NCBI RefSeq assembly: GCF_002899675.1
Contig: NZ_PKUU01000003.1
Coordinates: 248,001 to 312,000, forward strand
DNA from: Clostridium sp. chh4-2
GTDB lineage: Bacteria > Bacillota > Clostridia > Lachnospirales > Lachnospiraceae
Direction of reading: 5' to 3'
Length of the DNA stretch: 64,000 nt
The notes beneath the pieces were generated by a model, which saw only the letters and a program-made list of their open reading frames with translations, made no database searches and had not been told where the DNA came from. Shown in pieces: positions 1-7,342 of this stretch (positions within the stretch are counted from its first letter, which is position 1; the number at the start of each line of letters is the position of its first letter). Both the position numbers and the translations under genes were made by a program.

Positions 1-552
1 GAGATTCAAAAAGGCCAGGTGATCCTGATACCGGCCGGTCTGCCTCATACCCTGGGGGCGGGAAGCCTGATGATCGAGATTCAGGAGCCGGTGGATATCA
101 CCCTGAGGGCGGAGCGCATCCGTCCCGACGGAAGCGAACTGCCGGAAGAATCCCTGCACAGCGGAATCGGTTTGGAAGCATTGCTGGACTGCTTTGATTT
201 CACCATCCGAAGCGAGGAAGAGACCAGAAAACGGATCTTCATCTCTCCGCGCATTCTCCGGGAAGACGGTAAGATAAGCGAAGAAGTCCTCATCGGGCCG
301 GATACCACAACATGCTTCGGAATGAACCGGATCAGAATGAACGGGATGGGTGAAACGAGGACTTATGAGAAAGAAAACGGGGCATTTACCATTGTGCTGG
401 TTACGGACGGCTGCGGCAGGATCGTGACAGACGCGGGAGAAGAAGCGCTTTTAAAAGGTACGGAAATCTGGATTCCCAACGGGGTGAAAACCTACCGCTA
501 TGAAACGGAAAACAGCCTGGAAATCGTGGAATGCTATCCTCCGCAAATATAA
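1..552 (+). CDS. Class I mannose-6-phosphate isomerase-like protein, 3' part
   Basis: The frame is open from base 1, so the start lies upstream; 183 C-terminal residues are visible. The segment begins with a cupin strand reading VILIPAGLPHTLGAG, followed by EIQEPVDITLR. This is how class I phosphomannose isomerases carry their metal-site histidine and the following substrate-binding strand. A second cupin-like half follows, with IVLVTDGCGRIV and GTEIWIPNG. The family interconverts mannose-6-phosphate and fructose-6-phosphate in the cytoplasm using a divalent metal. The next gene has its own promoter and operator, so this gene probably ends an upstream transcript. Another cupin sugar isomerase is possible because the catalytic N-terminal half is not visible. 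Confidence 0.7.
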   Translation, partial: EIQKGQVILIPAGLPHTLGAGSLMIEIQEPVDITLRAERIRPDGSELPEESLHSGIGLEALLDCFDFTIRSEEETRKRIFISPRILREDGKISEEVLIGPDTTTCFGMNRIRMNGMGETRTYEKENGAFTIVLVTDGCGRIVTDAGEEALLKGTEIWIPNGVKTYRYETENSLEIVECYPPQI

Positions 553-553
553 G

Positions 554-565
554 TCAAACGTTTGA
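554..565. promoter_or_regulatory. LacI-type operator palindrome upstream of the phosphofructokinase operon
   Basis: TCAAACGTTTGA is a perfect 12-bp palindrome with the central CG typical of LacI-family operators. Closely related sites lie at 22129-22140 and 43139-43150. Its centre is 39.5 bp upstream of a TAAGAT -10 hexamer at 599-604. No good -35 sits at 17 bp from that hexamer, so the bound protein may activate. The outer TG and CA of a classical CcpA cre site are absent. Confidence 0.7.
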
Positions 566-653
566 GTAAAAAGTTATCCAAAACAGGCCTTTTTGTGTTA
601 AGATAGGGACATGAGAAAATATAAAAAGTAGGAGAAGAAAGGCGGTAAGCACA

Positions 654-1829
654 ATGGAGAATGTATTGGTTGTCCACGGCGGGGGACCAACAGCAGTCAT
701 TAACTCTTCCCTGTATGGTGTTATAGAGGAAGCGAAGAAAAGCGGCCGGATCGATAAGGTATACGGCGCAATCGGAGGCAGCGAAGCCATTTTTAAAGAA
801 CGGTTCCTGGATCTGATGCAGTTTCCGGAAGAGAAATTAAAACTTTTGCTGGAGACACCGGCAACAGCCATCGGTTCTTCCAGATATGCTCTGGAGCAGG
901 AAGACTATGAAGCCATGGTGGAAATCTTTAAAAAGCATGAGATCAAATACGTGCTTTTAAACGGTGGAAACGGAACCATGGACACATGCGGCAAGATCTA
1001 TGAAGTTTGTAAAAATGAGGGAATCTGCGTGGTAGGCATTCCGAAAACAGTGGATAACGACATTGCCATTACCGATCACACGCCGGGATTCGGAAGCGCC
1101 GCAAGATACATAGCCGCTACCACAGAAGAAATCGGCGCGGATATCAAATCACTGCCGATTCACGTTTGCGTCATCGAGGCCATGGGAAGAAATGCCGGAT
1201 GGATTACAGCCGCTTCCGTATTAGCTAGAAAGAAACCGGGCGACGCACCTCATCTGATCTATCTGCCGGAGCGTGCATTTAATGAAGAGGAATTTTTAGA
1301 GGATGTAAAACGCCTTTATGACGAACTGGGCGGAGTCGTTGTAGTTGCCAGCGAAGGCCTGCGCGGAGAAGACGGGGAACCGATCGTACCTCCGATTTTT
1401 AAATCAGGACGCGCGACTTACTATGGAGACGTAAGCTCCTATCTGGCAAACCTTGTGATTCAGAAGCTGGGCATCAAGGCCAGAAGCGAAAAACCTGGAA
1501 TCTGCGGCCGTTCTTCGATCGCATGGCAGTCTCCGGTAGACCGGGACGAAGCGGTTTTGGCAGGAAGAAAAGCGCTGCAGGCTGCATTAAACGGAGAAAG
1601 CGGCGTGATGGTGGGCTTCATCCGTGAGGAAACAGAAGACGGTTCCTATAAGATCCAGCTCCGTATGATTCCGATTTCAGAAGTCATGATGTACGAAAAA
1701 GTGCTTCCAAAAGAATACATCAACGAGCGCGGAAATGACGTGACAGAAGAATTTGCAAAATGGTGCCGTCCATTAATCGGACCGGAACTGAGAGACTTTA
1801 TCGATTTCCAGGAATACATGGATAAATAA
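654..1829 (+). CDS. pfkA: 6-phosphofructokinase (ATP- or PPi-dependent)
   Basis: 391 aa, group A phosphofructokinase, which phosphorylates fructose-6-phosphate to fructose-1,6-bisphosphate. The glycine-rich donor loop is at residues 8-11 (HGGGP), GGNGT at 104-108, the catalytic PKTVDND at 130-136 and the substrate motif MGR at 177-179. The two donor-specificity positions are mixed. Gly is kept where ATP enzymes have it (E. coli 104), but Lys131 replaces the Gly of the ATP enzymes (E. coli 124), and this Lys is the hallmark of PPi-dependent enzymes. Asn also replaces the usual Asp in GGDG. The phosphoryl donor therefore cannot be read from sequence alone. It is the first gene of a five-gene operon containing isomerases and a class II aldolase; 33 bases separate it from the next gene. 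Confidence 0.9.
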   Translation: MENVLVVHGGGPTAVINSSLYGVIEEAKKSGRIDKVYGAIGGSEAIFKERFLDLMQFPEEKLKLLLETPATAIGSSRYALEQEDYEAMVEIFKKHEIKYVLLNGGNGTMDTCGKIYEVCKNEGICVVGIPKTVDNDIAITDHTPGFGSAARYIAATTEEIGADIKSLPIHVCVIEAMGRNAGWITAASVLARKKPGDAPHLIYLPERAFNEEEFLEDVKRLYDELGGVVVVASEGLRGEDGEPIVPPIFKSGRATYYGDVSSYLANLVIQKLGIKARSEKPGICGRSSIAWQSPVDRDEAVLAGRKALQAALNGESGVMVGFIREETEDGSYKIQLRMIPISEVMMYEKVLPKEYINERGNDVTEEFAKWCRPLIGPELRDFIDFQEYMDK

Positions 1830-1862
1830 TGATGCTGTCGAAACAGCGGAATAGAGGTTGAC

Positions 1863-2696
1863 ATGAAACACATTTTTTTGAATTTAAAGAGATTTGATAT
1901 TCCCAAAGAGATGGGCGGCGTAAACAGCATTGCTCCCATCCAGGAATGGGGAAGCTATATTGTATCCAGCACTCAGAAGCAGTTAAAAGAATATGCAGGG
2001 AAAGATGTGGAATTCGTAATGTATTTTCCGGAAGCCCATTTAATATCAGCTGCCGGAGCATTGGATGAAGACAGCATGGTTTCCGTAGGCTGCCAGAGCG
2101 TATACCGTGAGGATACGGCTGTGGGCGGCAATTTCGGAGCATTTACCACAAACCGCACGGCAAACGCTGTAAAGGCGATGGGATGCACCTCCACAATCAT
2201 CGGACATTGTGAAGAGAGAAAAGATAAAGCGGGTATTCTGGCAGAAGCCGGAGTGACCGATACGGCGGCCGTAAACCGCCTGCTGAACAAAGAGATCAAA
2301 GCGGCGATCAAAGCAGGACTTTCCGTATTATACTGCATCGGCGAATCCTCAGAAGAGCAGCCGAGATGGCAGGAAGTGTTAAAAGAGCAGCTGAGCACAG
2401 GATTAGAAGGCGTGGATACTTCAAAAGTGACCATCGCTTACGAGCCGATCTGGGCCATCGGGCCTGGCAAGATTCCGCCGGATCAGGAATATATCACCAT
2501 GATCGGAAGCTTCATTAAAGAAGTGACCGGCGGCCTGGATGTTGTATACGGCGGCGGATTAAAAGTTGACAATGCCAAAATGCTGGCTTCCATTCCCGTG
2601 ATGGACGGCGGCTTGATCGCATTGACAAGATTCCAGGGTGAGATCGGATATTATCCGGATGAATACTTAGAGATCATTAAAACCTATTTTTCGTAA
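1863..2696 (+). CDS. Divergent triosephosphate isomerase-family sugar-phosphate isomerase
   Basis: 277 aa, slightly longer than the usual 250. Catalytic residues of triosephosphate isomerase are recognisable: Asn7 and Lys9 (LNLK), His115 in GHCEER, Glu117, and Glu194 in AYEPIWAIGPG. Two features are atypical. The usual Ser after the catalytic His is Cys116. The last phosphate-binding loop, normally VGGAS, is replaced by IALTRF around residues 252-257. Paralogues of this fold isomerise other ketose phosphates, for example erythrulose phosphates in erythritol catabolism, so this copy may act on a substrate other than glyceraldehyde-3-phosphate. It lies between phosphofructokinase and a LarA-family gene in one operon. 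A classical housekeeping role is possible but less likely given the altered loop. Confidence 0.8.
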   Translation: MKHIFLNLKRFDIPKEMGGVNSIAPIQEWGSYIVSSTQKQLKEYAGKDVEFVMYFPEAHLISAAGALDEDSMVSVGCQSVYREDTAVGGNFGAFTTNRTANAVKAMGCTSTIIGHCEERKDKAGILAEAGVTDTAAVNRLLNKEIKAAIKAGLSVLYCIGESSEEQPRWQEVLKEQLSTGLEGVDTSKVTIAYEPIWAIGPGKIPPDQEYITMIGSFIKEVTGGLDVVYGGGLKVDNAKMLASIPVMDGGLIALTRFQGEIGYYPDEYLEIIKTYFS

Positions 2697-2710
2697 CTCA
2701 TTTATGTAAA

Positions 2711-2742
2711 GGGTGAAGGCATTTTCGAAAATGCCTTCACCC
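2711..2742. repeat. Short palindromic repeat (REP-like), 32 bp
   Basis: A perfect palindrome with 15-bp arms (GGGTGAAGGCATTTT) around CG, preceded by ATGTAAA and followed by TGATGTAAAA. It sits inside the operon between the isomerase and larA-like genes. Related copies occur at 6661-6800, 40399-40442 and 59788-59833. Within the operon it could act as an RNA processing or stabilising hairpin; there is no clean U-tract for termination. Confidence 0.75.
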
Positions 2743-2773
2743 CTGATGTAAAAAATTTAAAGGAGAAGAACAC

Positions 2774-4273
2774 ATGAAGTTATCATTTGAATACGGCCAG
2801 GGCCTTATGACAGCAGATTTACCAGACAGCACCGATATCTTTATCCCAGGAGAGACAGTTCCTGATCCGGCCTATATTCCGGAAGACCAGTTGGTAGAAA
2901 AAACATTGGAATCCATCAGAAATCCTATGGGCATGGAGCCGTTATCCAAGCTGGCTCATAAGGGATCAAAAGTTACAATCATATTCCCGGACCGCGTAAA
3001 AGGAGGCGAGCAGCCTACCTCTCACAGAAAGATTTCCATCAAACTGATCTTACAGGAATTATATGATGCAGGCGTTGAGAAAAAGGATATCCTTCTGATC
3101 TGTTCCAACGGACTTCACAGAAAGAATACGGAAGCCGAGATCCGCGGCGTGTTGGGCAATGAACTGTTCAACGAATTCTGGTATACACACCAGATCATCA
3201 ACCATGACAGCGAAGATTATGACCATCTGGTAGACTTGGGAACAACCGACCGCGGCGACCCGGTTATCATGAACAAATACGTTTATGACAGCGATGTTGC
3301 GATTCTGATCGGCCATACACAGGGCAACCCATACGGCGGATATTCAGGCGGTTACAAACACTGCGCAACCGGCATTACCCATTGGCGTTCCATCGCATCT
3401 CATCACGTTCCTGAAGTTATGCACAGAAAAGACTTCACTCCTGTAAACGGAAAGTCTCTGATGAGAACAAAATTCGATGAAATCGGACAGCATATGGAAA
3501 AATGCATGGGCAAGAAATTTTTCTGCTGTGATGCCGTTCTGGATACAAAATCAAGACAGATCGAAATCAACAGCGGTTATGCGGCCGTTATGCAGCCAAA
3601 GTCCTGGATCACAGCGGACAAACGTACTTATGTTCCGTGGGCTGAGAAGAAATATGATGTGATGATTTTCGGTATGCCTCAGTTCTTCCATTATGGCGAA
3701 GGAATGGGAACCAACCCGATCATGCTGATGCAGGCATTATCCGCACAGGTGATCCGCCATAAGAGAATCATGAGCGACAACTGCGTTATCATCTGCGCAT
3801 CCATCTGCAACGGTTATTTCCATGACGAATTATGGCCATATTTAAGAGAAATGTACGATATGTTCCAGAAAGATTACATGAATACCCTGCCTGATATGAA
3901 CCGTTACGGCGAGTATTTTGCAACCAATGAGGAATATATCCGCAAATACCGTTACTGCAACGCATTCCATCCGTTCCACGGTTTCTCCATGATCAGCTGC
4001 GGACACATTGCGGAAATGAACACTTCCGCCATCTACCTTTGCGGCGCTCAGGAACCCGGATATGCAAGAGGAATGGGACTGAAGACAAGAGCGACTATCG
4101 AAGAAGCATTAGAGGATGCTAAGAAGAAATATGTAGGACCAAATCCGAACATCCTTGCACTTCCTCAGACCTTTAAGCTGGGAGCCGTTCATCTGATGAT
4201 GAAGGATGAGGTTTATGAAGGAAAAGGCGCGGAAGACTGTGGCTGTGCAGCACATATGATGCATCACAAATAG
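2774..4273 (+). CDS. LarA-family nickel-dependent racemase/epimerase
   Basis: 499 aa, longer than the roughly 420 aa lactate racemase. The N-terminal domain contains VTIIFPDRVKGG and SNGLHRKNT (His115). The core has GHTQGNPYGGYSGGYKH (His181, Lys195) and ITHW (His203). These histidines and the lysine are the likely counterparts of the residues that hold the nickel pincer cofactor and the substrate hydroxy acid in LarA. Family members racemise or epimerise alpha-hydroxy acids, including lactate, malate and aldonates. The setting among sugar-phosphate enzymes suggests a sugar-acid substrate (inference). The cofactor genes larB, larC and larE are not in the window. RBS AAAGGAGAAG precedes the ATG; 13 bases separate it from the next gene. 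Confidence 0.82.
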   Translation: MKLSFEYGQGLMTADLPDSTDIFIPGETVPDPAYIPEDQLVEKTLESIRNPMGMEPLSKLAHKGSKVTIIFPDRVKGGEQPTSHRKISIKLILQELYDAGVEKKDILLICSNGLHRKNTEAEIRGVLGNELFNEFWYTHQIINHDSEDYDHLVDLGTTDRGDPVIMNKYVYDSDVAILIGHTQGNPYGGYSGGYKHCATGITHWRSIASHHVPEVMHRKDFTPVNGKSLMRTKFDEIGQHMEKCMGKKFFCCDAVLDTKSRQIEINSGYAAVMQPKSWITADKRTYVPWAEKKYDVMIFGMPQFFHYGEGMGTNPIMLMQALSAQVIRHKRIMSDNCVIICASICNGYFHDELWPYLREMYDMFQKDYMNTLPDMNRYGEYFATNEEYIRKYRYCNAFHPFHGFSMISCGHIAEMNTSAIYLCGAQEPGYARGMGLKTRATIEEALEDAKKKYVGPNPNILALPQTFKLGAVHLMMKDEVYEGKGAEDCGCAAHMMHHK

Positions 4274-4286
4274 GGGGCTTTGTATA

Positions 4287-5108
4287 ATGAGACACGAGTA
4301 TTATAGTTATGATAAAGAGCAGCTGCTGGCAAATCCAAAGATCAAGATGATCTGCATGGAAGACAACAGCCAGGTTTTCAAGACCATGGCAGACCAGATG
4401 GCAGAAGAGATTGAAGCCCACAATGCAAAGGGCGAAAAGACCGTGTTTATCTGCCCGGTAGGCCCGGTGGGACAGTATCCATATTTTGTGGAACTGGTAA
4501 ATTCAAAAAATATCAGTCTGAAAAATGTCTGGTTCATCAATATGGATGAATATTTAGACGATGAGAAGCAGTGGGTGCCAATGGATCACCCGCTCAGCTT
4601 CCGCGGGTTTATGGAGCGCACCGTATATTCCAAGATCAAACCTGAACTGGTTATGCCGAAAGAGCAGCGTATATTCCCGGATCCCCAGAACGAGGGATAT
4701 ATTCCGGAACTGATTGAAAAGCTGGGAGGCGTGGATATCGCATTTGGCGGCATCGGCATCAACGGCCATGTGGCTTTTAATGAAGCGGACCCGTCTTTAA
4801 GCAATGAAGAGTTTTTAAACCAGAAGACAAGAGTTCTGAGCATTTCTCCTGAGACAAGAGCTGCCAATGCCATCGGCGATTTTAACGGAGCCCTTGAGGA
4901 TATGCCTCATTATTGTGTGACCATCGGTATCTATGAGATCGCCCATGCCAGAAAGATTCGTTTAGGATGCTTTAGAAACTGGCACAGAGCGGTGGTTAGA
5001 AGAGCTGGATACGGCGAGCCGACTTCAGAATTCCCGGTAAGCCTTTTACAGTCCCATCCTGACCTGACCCTGACATTTACTGATTTTGTCGCAAATCTGG
5101 AAGATTAA
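4287..5108 (+). CDS. Divergent glucosamine-6-phosphate deaminase/isomerase family protein
   Basis: 273 aa, NagB/6-phosphogluconolactonase fold. Recognisable motifs are MDEY (86-89), GINGHVAFNE (157-166, with His161 and Glu166) and a C-terminal WHRAVVR and TSEF block. NagB converts glucosamine-6-phosphate to fructose-6-phosphate and ammonia. Differences from canonical NagB: the phosphate loop TGGTP is replaced by VGPVGQYP near residue 60, and Asn159 stands at the catalytic Asp position, although Bacillus NagB proteins also have Asn there. It is co-transcribed with a LarA-family enzyme and an aldolase. It could be a true deaminase or an isomerase for another sugar phosphate; the altered phosphate loop favours a changed substrate. 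Confidence 0.8.
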   Translation: MRHEYYSYDKEQLLANPKIKMICMEDNSQVFKTMADQMAEEIEAHNAKGEKTVFICPVGPVGQYPYFVELVNSKNISLKNVWFINMDEYLDDEKQWVPMDHPLSFRGFMERTVYSKIKPELVMPKEQRIFPDPQNEGYIPELIEKLGGVDIAFGGIGINGHVAFNEADPSLSNEEFLNQKTRVLSISPETRAANAIGDFNGALEDMPHYCVTIGIYEIAHARKIRLGCFRNWHRAVVRRAGYGEPTSEFPVSLLQSHPDLTLTFTDFVANLED

Positions 5109-5124
5109 AAGGAGATAAATTATT

Positions 5125-6282
5125 ATGCCAATGATACCATTAAGACCTCTTATGGAGGCAACCATTAAACATGGCTTCGGACAGGGTGGATTCAATGTTA
5201 ACGCAGTTGCCCAGGCAAAAGCCGTAATAGAAGTTCACGAGATGTTCCGCTCCCCTGCTATTTTGCAGGGCGCAGATTTAGCCAATGGATTTATGGGCGG
5301 CAGAACCGATTTTATGAACGCCACACTGGAAGATAAGAAAATCGGCGCTAAAAATATTGCCGACGCTGTTAAAAAATACGGCGCAGATTCTGAAATCCCG
5401 ATTGTACTTCATCTGGACCACGGCAGAGATTTCGATTCCTGCGTGGCTGCAATTGAAGGCGGTTATACGTCCGTTATGATCGACGGTTCTTCCCTTCCGT
5501 TTAAGGAGAACATCGAACTGACAAGAGAAGTTGTAAAATATGCGCATGCAAGAGGCGTGAGCGTAGAAGGCGAACTGGGCGTTTTGGCAGGAGTGGAAGA
5601 CCACGTATTCTCCGCAAGCTCCACTTACACCAACCCTCTGGATGCAGTTGAATTCTTCAAACAGACCGGAGTTGACGCTCTGGCAATCTCTTACGGCACC
5701 ATGCACGGCGCTTCTAAGGGCAAAGACGTTAAGCTGAGAAAAGAGATCGCAGTGGCAATCAGAGAATGCATGAACCATACCGGCATTTTCGGCGCTCTCG
5801 TTTCCCACGGTTCTTCCACCGTTCCGAAATATATCGTGGATGAGATCAACGCACTGGGCGGAGAACTGACCAATACATACGGTATTTCCATCGAAGAATT
5901 AAAGGCTGCAATCCCATGCGGAATCAGCAAGATCAACGTGGATACGGACATCCGTCTGGCAGTTACAAGAAATATGAAAGAACTGTTTGCAAAATATCCG
6001 GAGAAGAGAACCAGCGCCTCCATCGGAGCGATTTATGAGCTCCTGGAAGCTAAGAAAAACCAGTTTGACCCTCGCGTATTCCTTCCGCCGATTATGGATA
6101 CCGTTATGTACGGCAATATTCCGGACGACGACGTGGCCGCAATTGTGGACTGCGTAGAACGCGGAGTGAAAGAAGTTGTGGGAACTCTGATTGTTCAGTT
6201 TGGTTCCTATGGAAAAGCTCCTCTCGTTGAATGCGTAACATTAGACGAGATGGCCGACCGCTATAAAAAAGCAGGAATTTAA
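5125..6282 (+). CDS. Class II ketose-bisphosphate aldolase
   Basis: 385 aa, zinc-dependent class II aldolase of the FbaA/GatY family, longer than the usual 285-310 aa because of a C-terminal extension of about 70 residues. Visible motifs are HLDHG (96-100, Asp98 and Zn ligand His99), VEGELG (147-152), GTMHG (His194), HGSS (His228) and KINVDTD for phosphate binding. It cleaves a ketose 1,6-bisphosphate into dihydroxyacetone phosphate and an aldehyde, and is the last gene of the phosphofructokinase operon. The extension and the variant GTMHG (usually GNxHG) make plain fructose-bisphosphate specificity uncertain. RBS AAGGAG lies 9 bases before the ATG. Confidence 0.88.
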   Translation: MPMIPLRPLMEATIKHGFGQGGFNVNAVAQAKAVIEVHEMFRSPAILQGADLANGFMGGRTDFMNATLEDKKIGAKNIADAVKKYGADSEIPIVLHLDHGRDFDSCVAAIEGGYTSVMIDGSSLPFKENIELTREVVKYAHARGVSVEGELGVLAGVEDHVFSASSTYTNPLDAVEFFKQTGVDALAISYGTMHGASKGKDVKLRKEIAVAIRECMNHTGIFGALVSHGSSTVPKYIVDEINALGGELTNTYGISIEELKAAIPCGISKINVDTDIRLAVTRNMKELFAKYPEKRTSASIGAIYELLEAKKNQFDPRVFLPPIMDTVMYGNIPDDDVAAIVDCVERGVKEVVGTLIVQFGSYGKAPLVECVTLDEMADRYKKAGI

Positions 6283-6316
6283 TCTTAGTGCATAAATCTC
6301 TATTTAACTAAGATAC

Positions 6317-6609
6317 GCCGGAAAGAAGGGGAAACCTGGGCGGGCGGCGGTAATGATAAGAGATAGGGGATTCGAGTTTCGACCCTAAGAGGTACTAAGG
6401 CCGCCAGAAACGGAAAAAGGCAGCGCGGCGCCATTCACGATGAACTCTTTATGACTTCATCGTTCAGTGGCGCCTCAAATACTGATTCGGTATTCAGTAT
6501 TTGTCTGCCTTTTTCCGTTTCTGCCGACCAAGTACCTCTAAGGGTCTGCAAACGATCCCCTATCTCTTATCATTACCGCCGCCCGCCCAGGTTTCCCCTT
6601 CTTTCCGGC
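6317..6609 (-). repeat. Long hairpin element copy 1 (293 bp, perfect 55-bp arms)
   Basis: The outer arms at 6317-6371 and 6555-6609 are perfectly complementary over 55 bp. The inner stem continues with few mismatches, and the tip holds two hairpins. One has arms AAATACTGA/TCAGTATTT; the other has GGCGCC-type arms closing a loop that reads GAAGTCATAAAGAGTTC on the minus strand. On the minus strand the order of parts matches copies 2 and 3. The flank CTCAGCTAGCC next to the arm is also shared with copy 3. The element lies downstream of the aldolase gene and has no credible ORF. It could be a structured RNA, a terminator-like element or a non-autonomous mobile hairpin. Confidence 0.85.
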
Positions 6610-6660
6610 TGTTGCTTGGCTAGCTGAGTATAAAAAGATTTGGTGGATATAAGAGTAAAT

Positions 6661-6800
6661 TTTTACATCAAGGGTGAAGGCTTTTTAAGAAATGCTTTCA
6701 CGATTTAATGTAAAGGGTGAGGTCATTTTGTGAAATGCCTTGACGTTTAAAGTTAAAACCCGAAGTCATTTCTGAAAATGCCTTCACGATCTATATAAAT
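6661..6800. repeat. Cluster of three short palindromic repeats
   Basis: Three consecutive imperfect copies of the GGGTGAAGGCATTTT / AAAATGCCTTCACC palindrome occur at about 6661-6715, 6712-6757 and 6757-6796, separated by TAATGTAAA-like spacers. They are degenerate compared with the perfect copy at 2711-2742. They lie between hairpin elements 1 and 2, on the side of element 1 that carries the CTCAGCTAGCC flank. Another copy lies at the same relative position beside element 3. Confidence 0.65.
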
Positions 6801-6859
6801 TTGGCATTACGTAAATACTAATTCAATAACATTGTTTTTAACCAGGCCAGCGAAAACCA

Positions 6860-7210
6860 GCACGGAATCGGGAGGCGGAGCCGGAAGACAAAGGTCGGAG
6901 GGGCTGTCCGGGCCGGGGAAGGAAGATGCAGCCAAATGGGATCGTATGGAACCCCTGTAGTGCTACTTAGGTCCGTAAGGACAGAACGAGGCAGGTAAAA
7001 ACTGATTTCCGTCTCAGTTTTTAAAGCGCCACTGAGCAGCGAAGTCATCAAGAGTTCACTGCGAATGGCGCTGACCTGCCTCATTCTGTCCTTACGGGCC
7101 TTAGTAGCTCTTAGGGGCGAATCCCGAATCCCATTTGGCTGCATCTTCCTTCCCCGGCCCGGACAGCCCCTCCGACCTTTGTCTTCCGGCTCCGCCTCCC
7201 GATTCCGTGC
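6860..7210 (+). repeat. Long hairpin element copy 2 (351 bp, perfect 83-bp arms)
   Basis: Arms 6860-6942 and 7128-7210 are perfectly complementary over 83 bp, and weaker pairing extends outward towards TTAAC/GTTAA. The interior aligns with copies 1 and 3: GGGATCGTATGGAACCCC, then a long stem, a side hairpin AAAAACTGA/TCAGTTTTT, an apical GCGCC hairpin with loop GAAGTCATCAAGAGTTC, and AGGGGCGAATCCCGAATCCC on return. The outer arm sequence is unrelated to copies 1 and 3. ORFs drawn through it on both strands are artefacts of the palindrome. It lies just upstream of the response-regulator gene. Confidence 0.85.
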
Positions 7211-7342
7211 GTACCTTCCGCCACCCCCGTTAAATAACAATTTTTCATTGCTTGTATTGTTGGGGCGGCCGAATTATAATGTATTCAAAGAAGCTGCAGA
7301 ATGGAATGTTTAATATTAAAAGACGCAGAGTGAAGAGAGCGG

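Noticed and set aside
554..565. CcpA cre site
   Set aside because: The core AAACGTTT is similar, but the outer TG and CA of cre are replaced, so it is listed only as a LacI-type operator.
6818..7313. Overlapping ORFs of 140 and 82 aa on both strands
   Set aside because: They run through hairpin element 2; their sequence follows from the 83-bp palindrome and has no ribosome site or domain.
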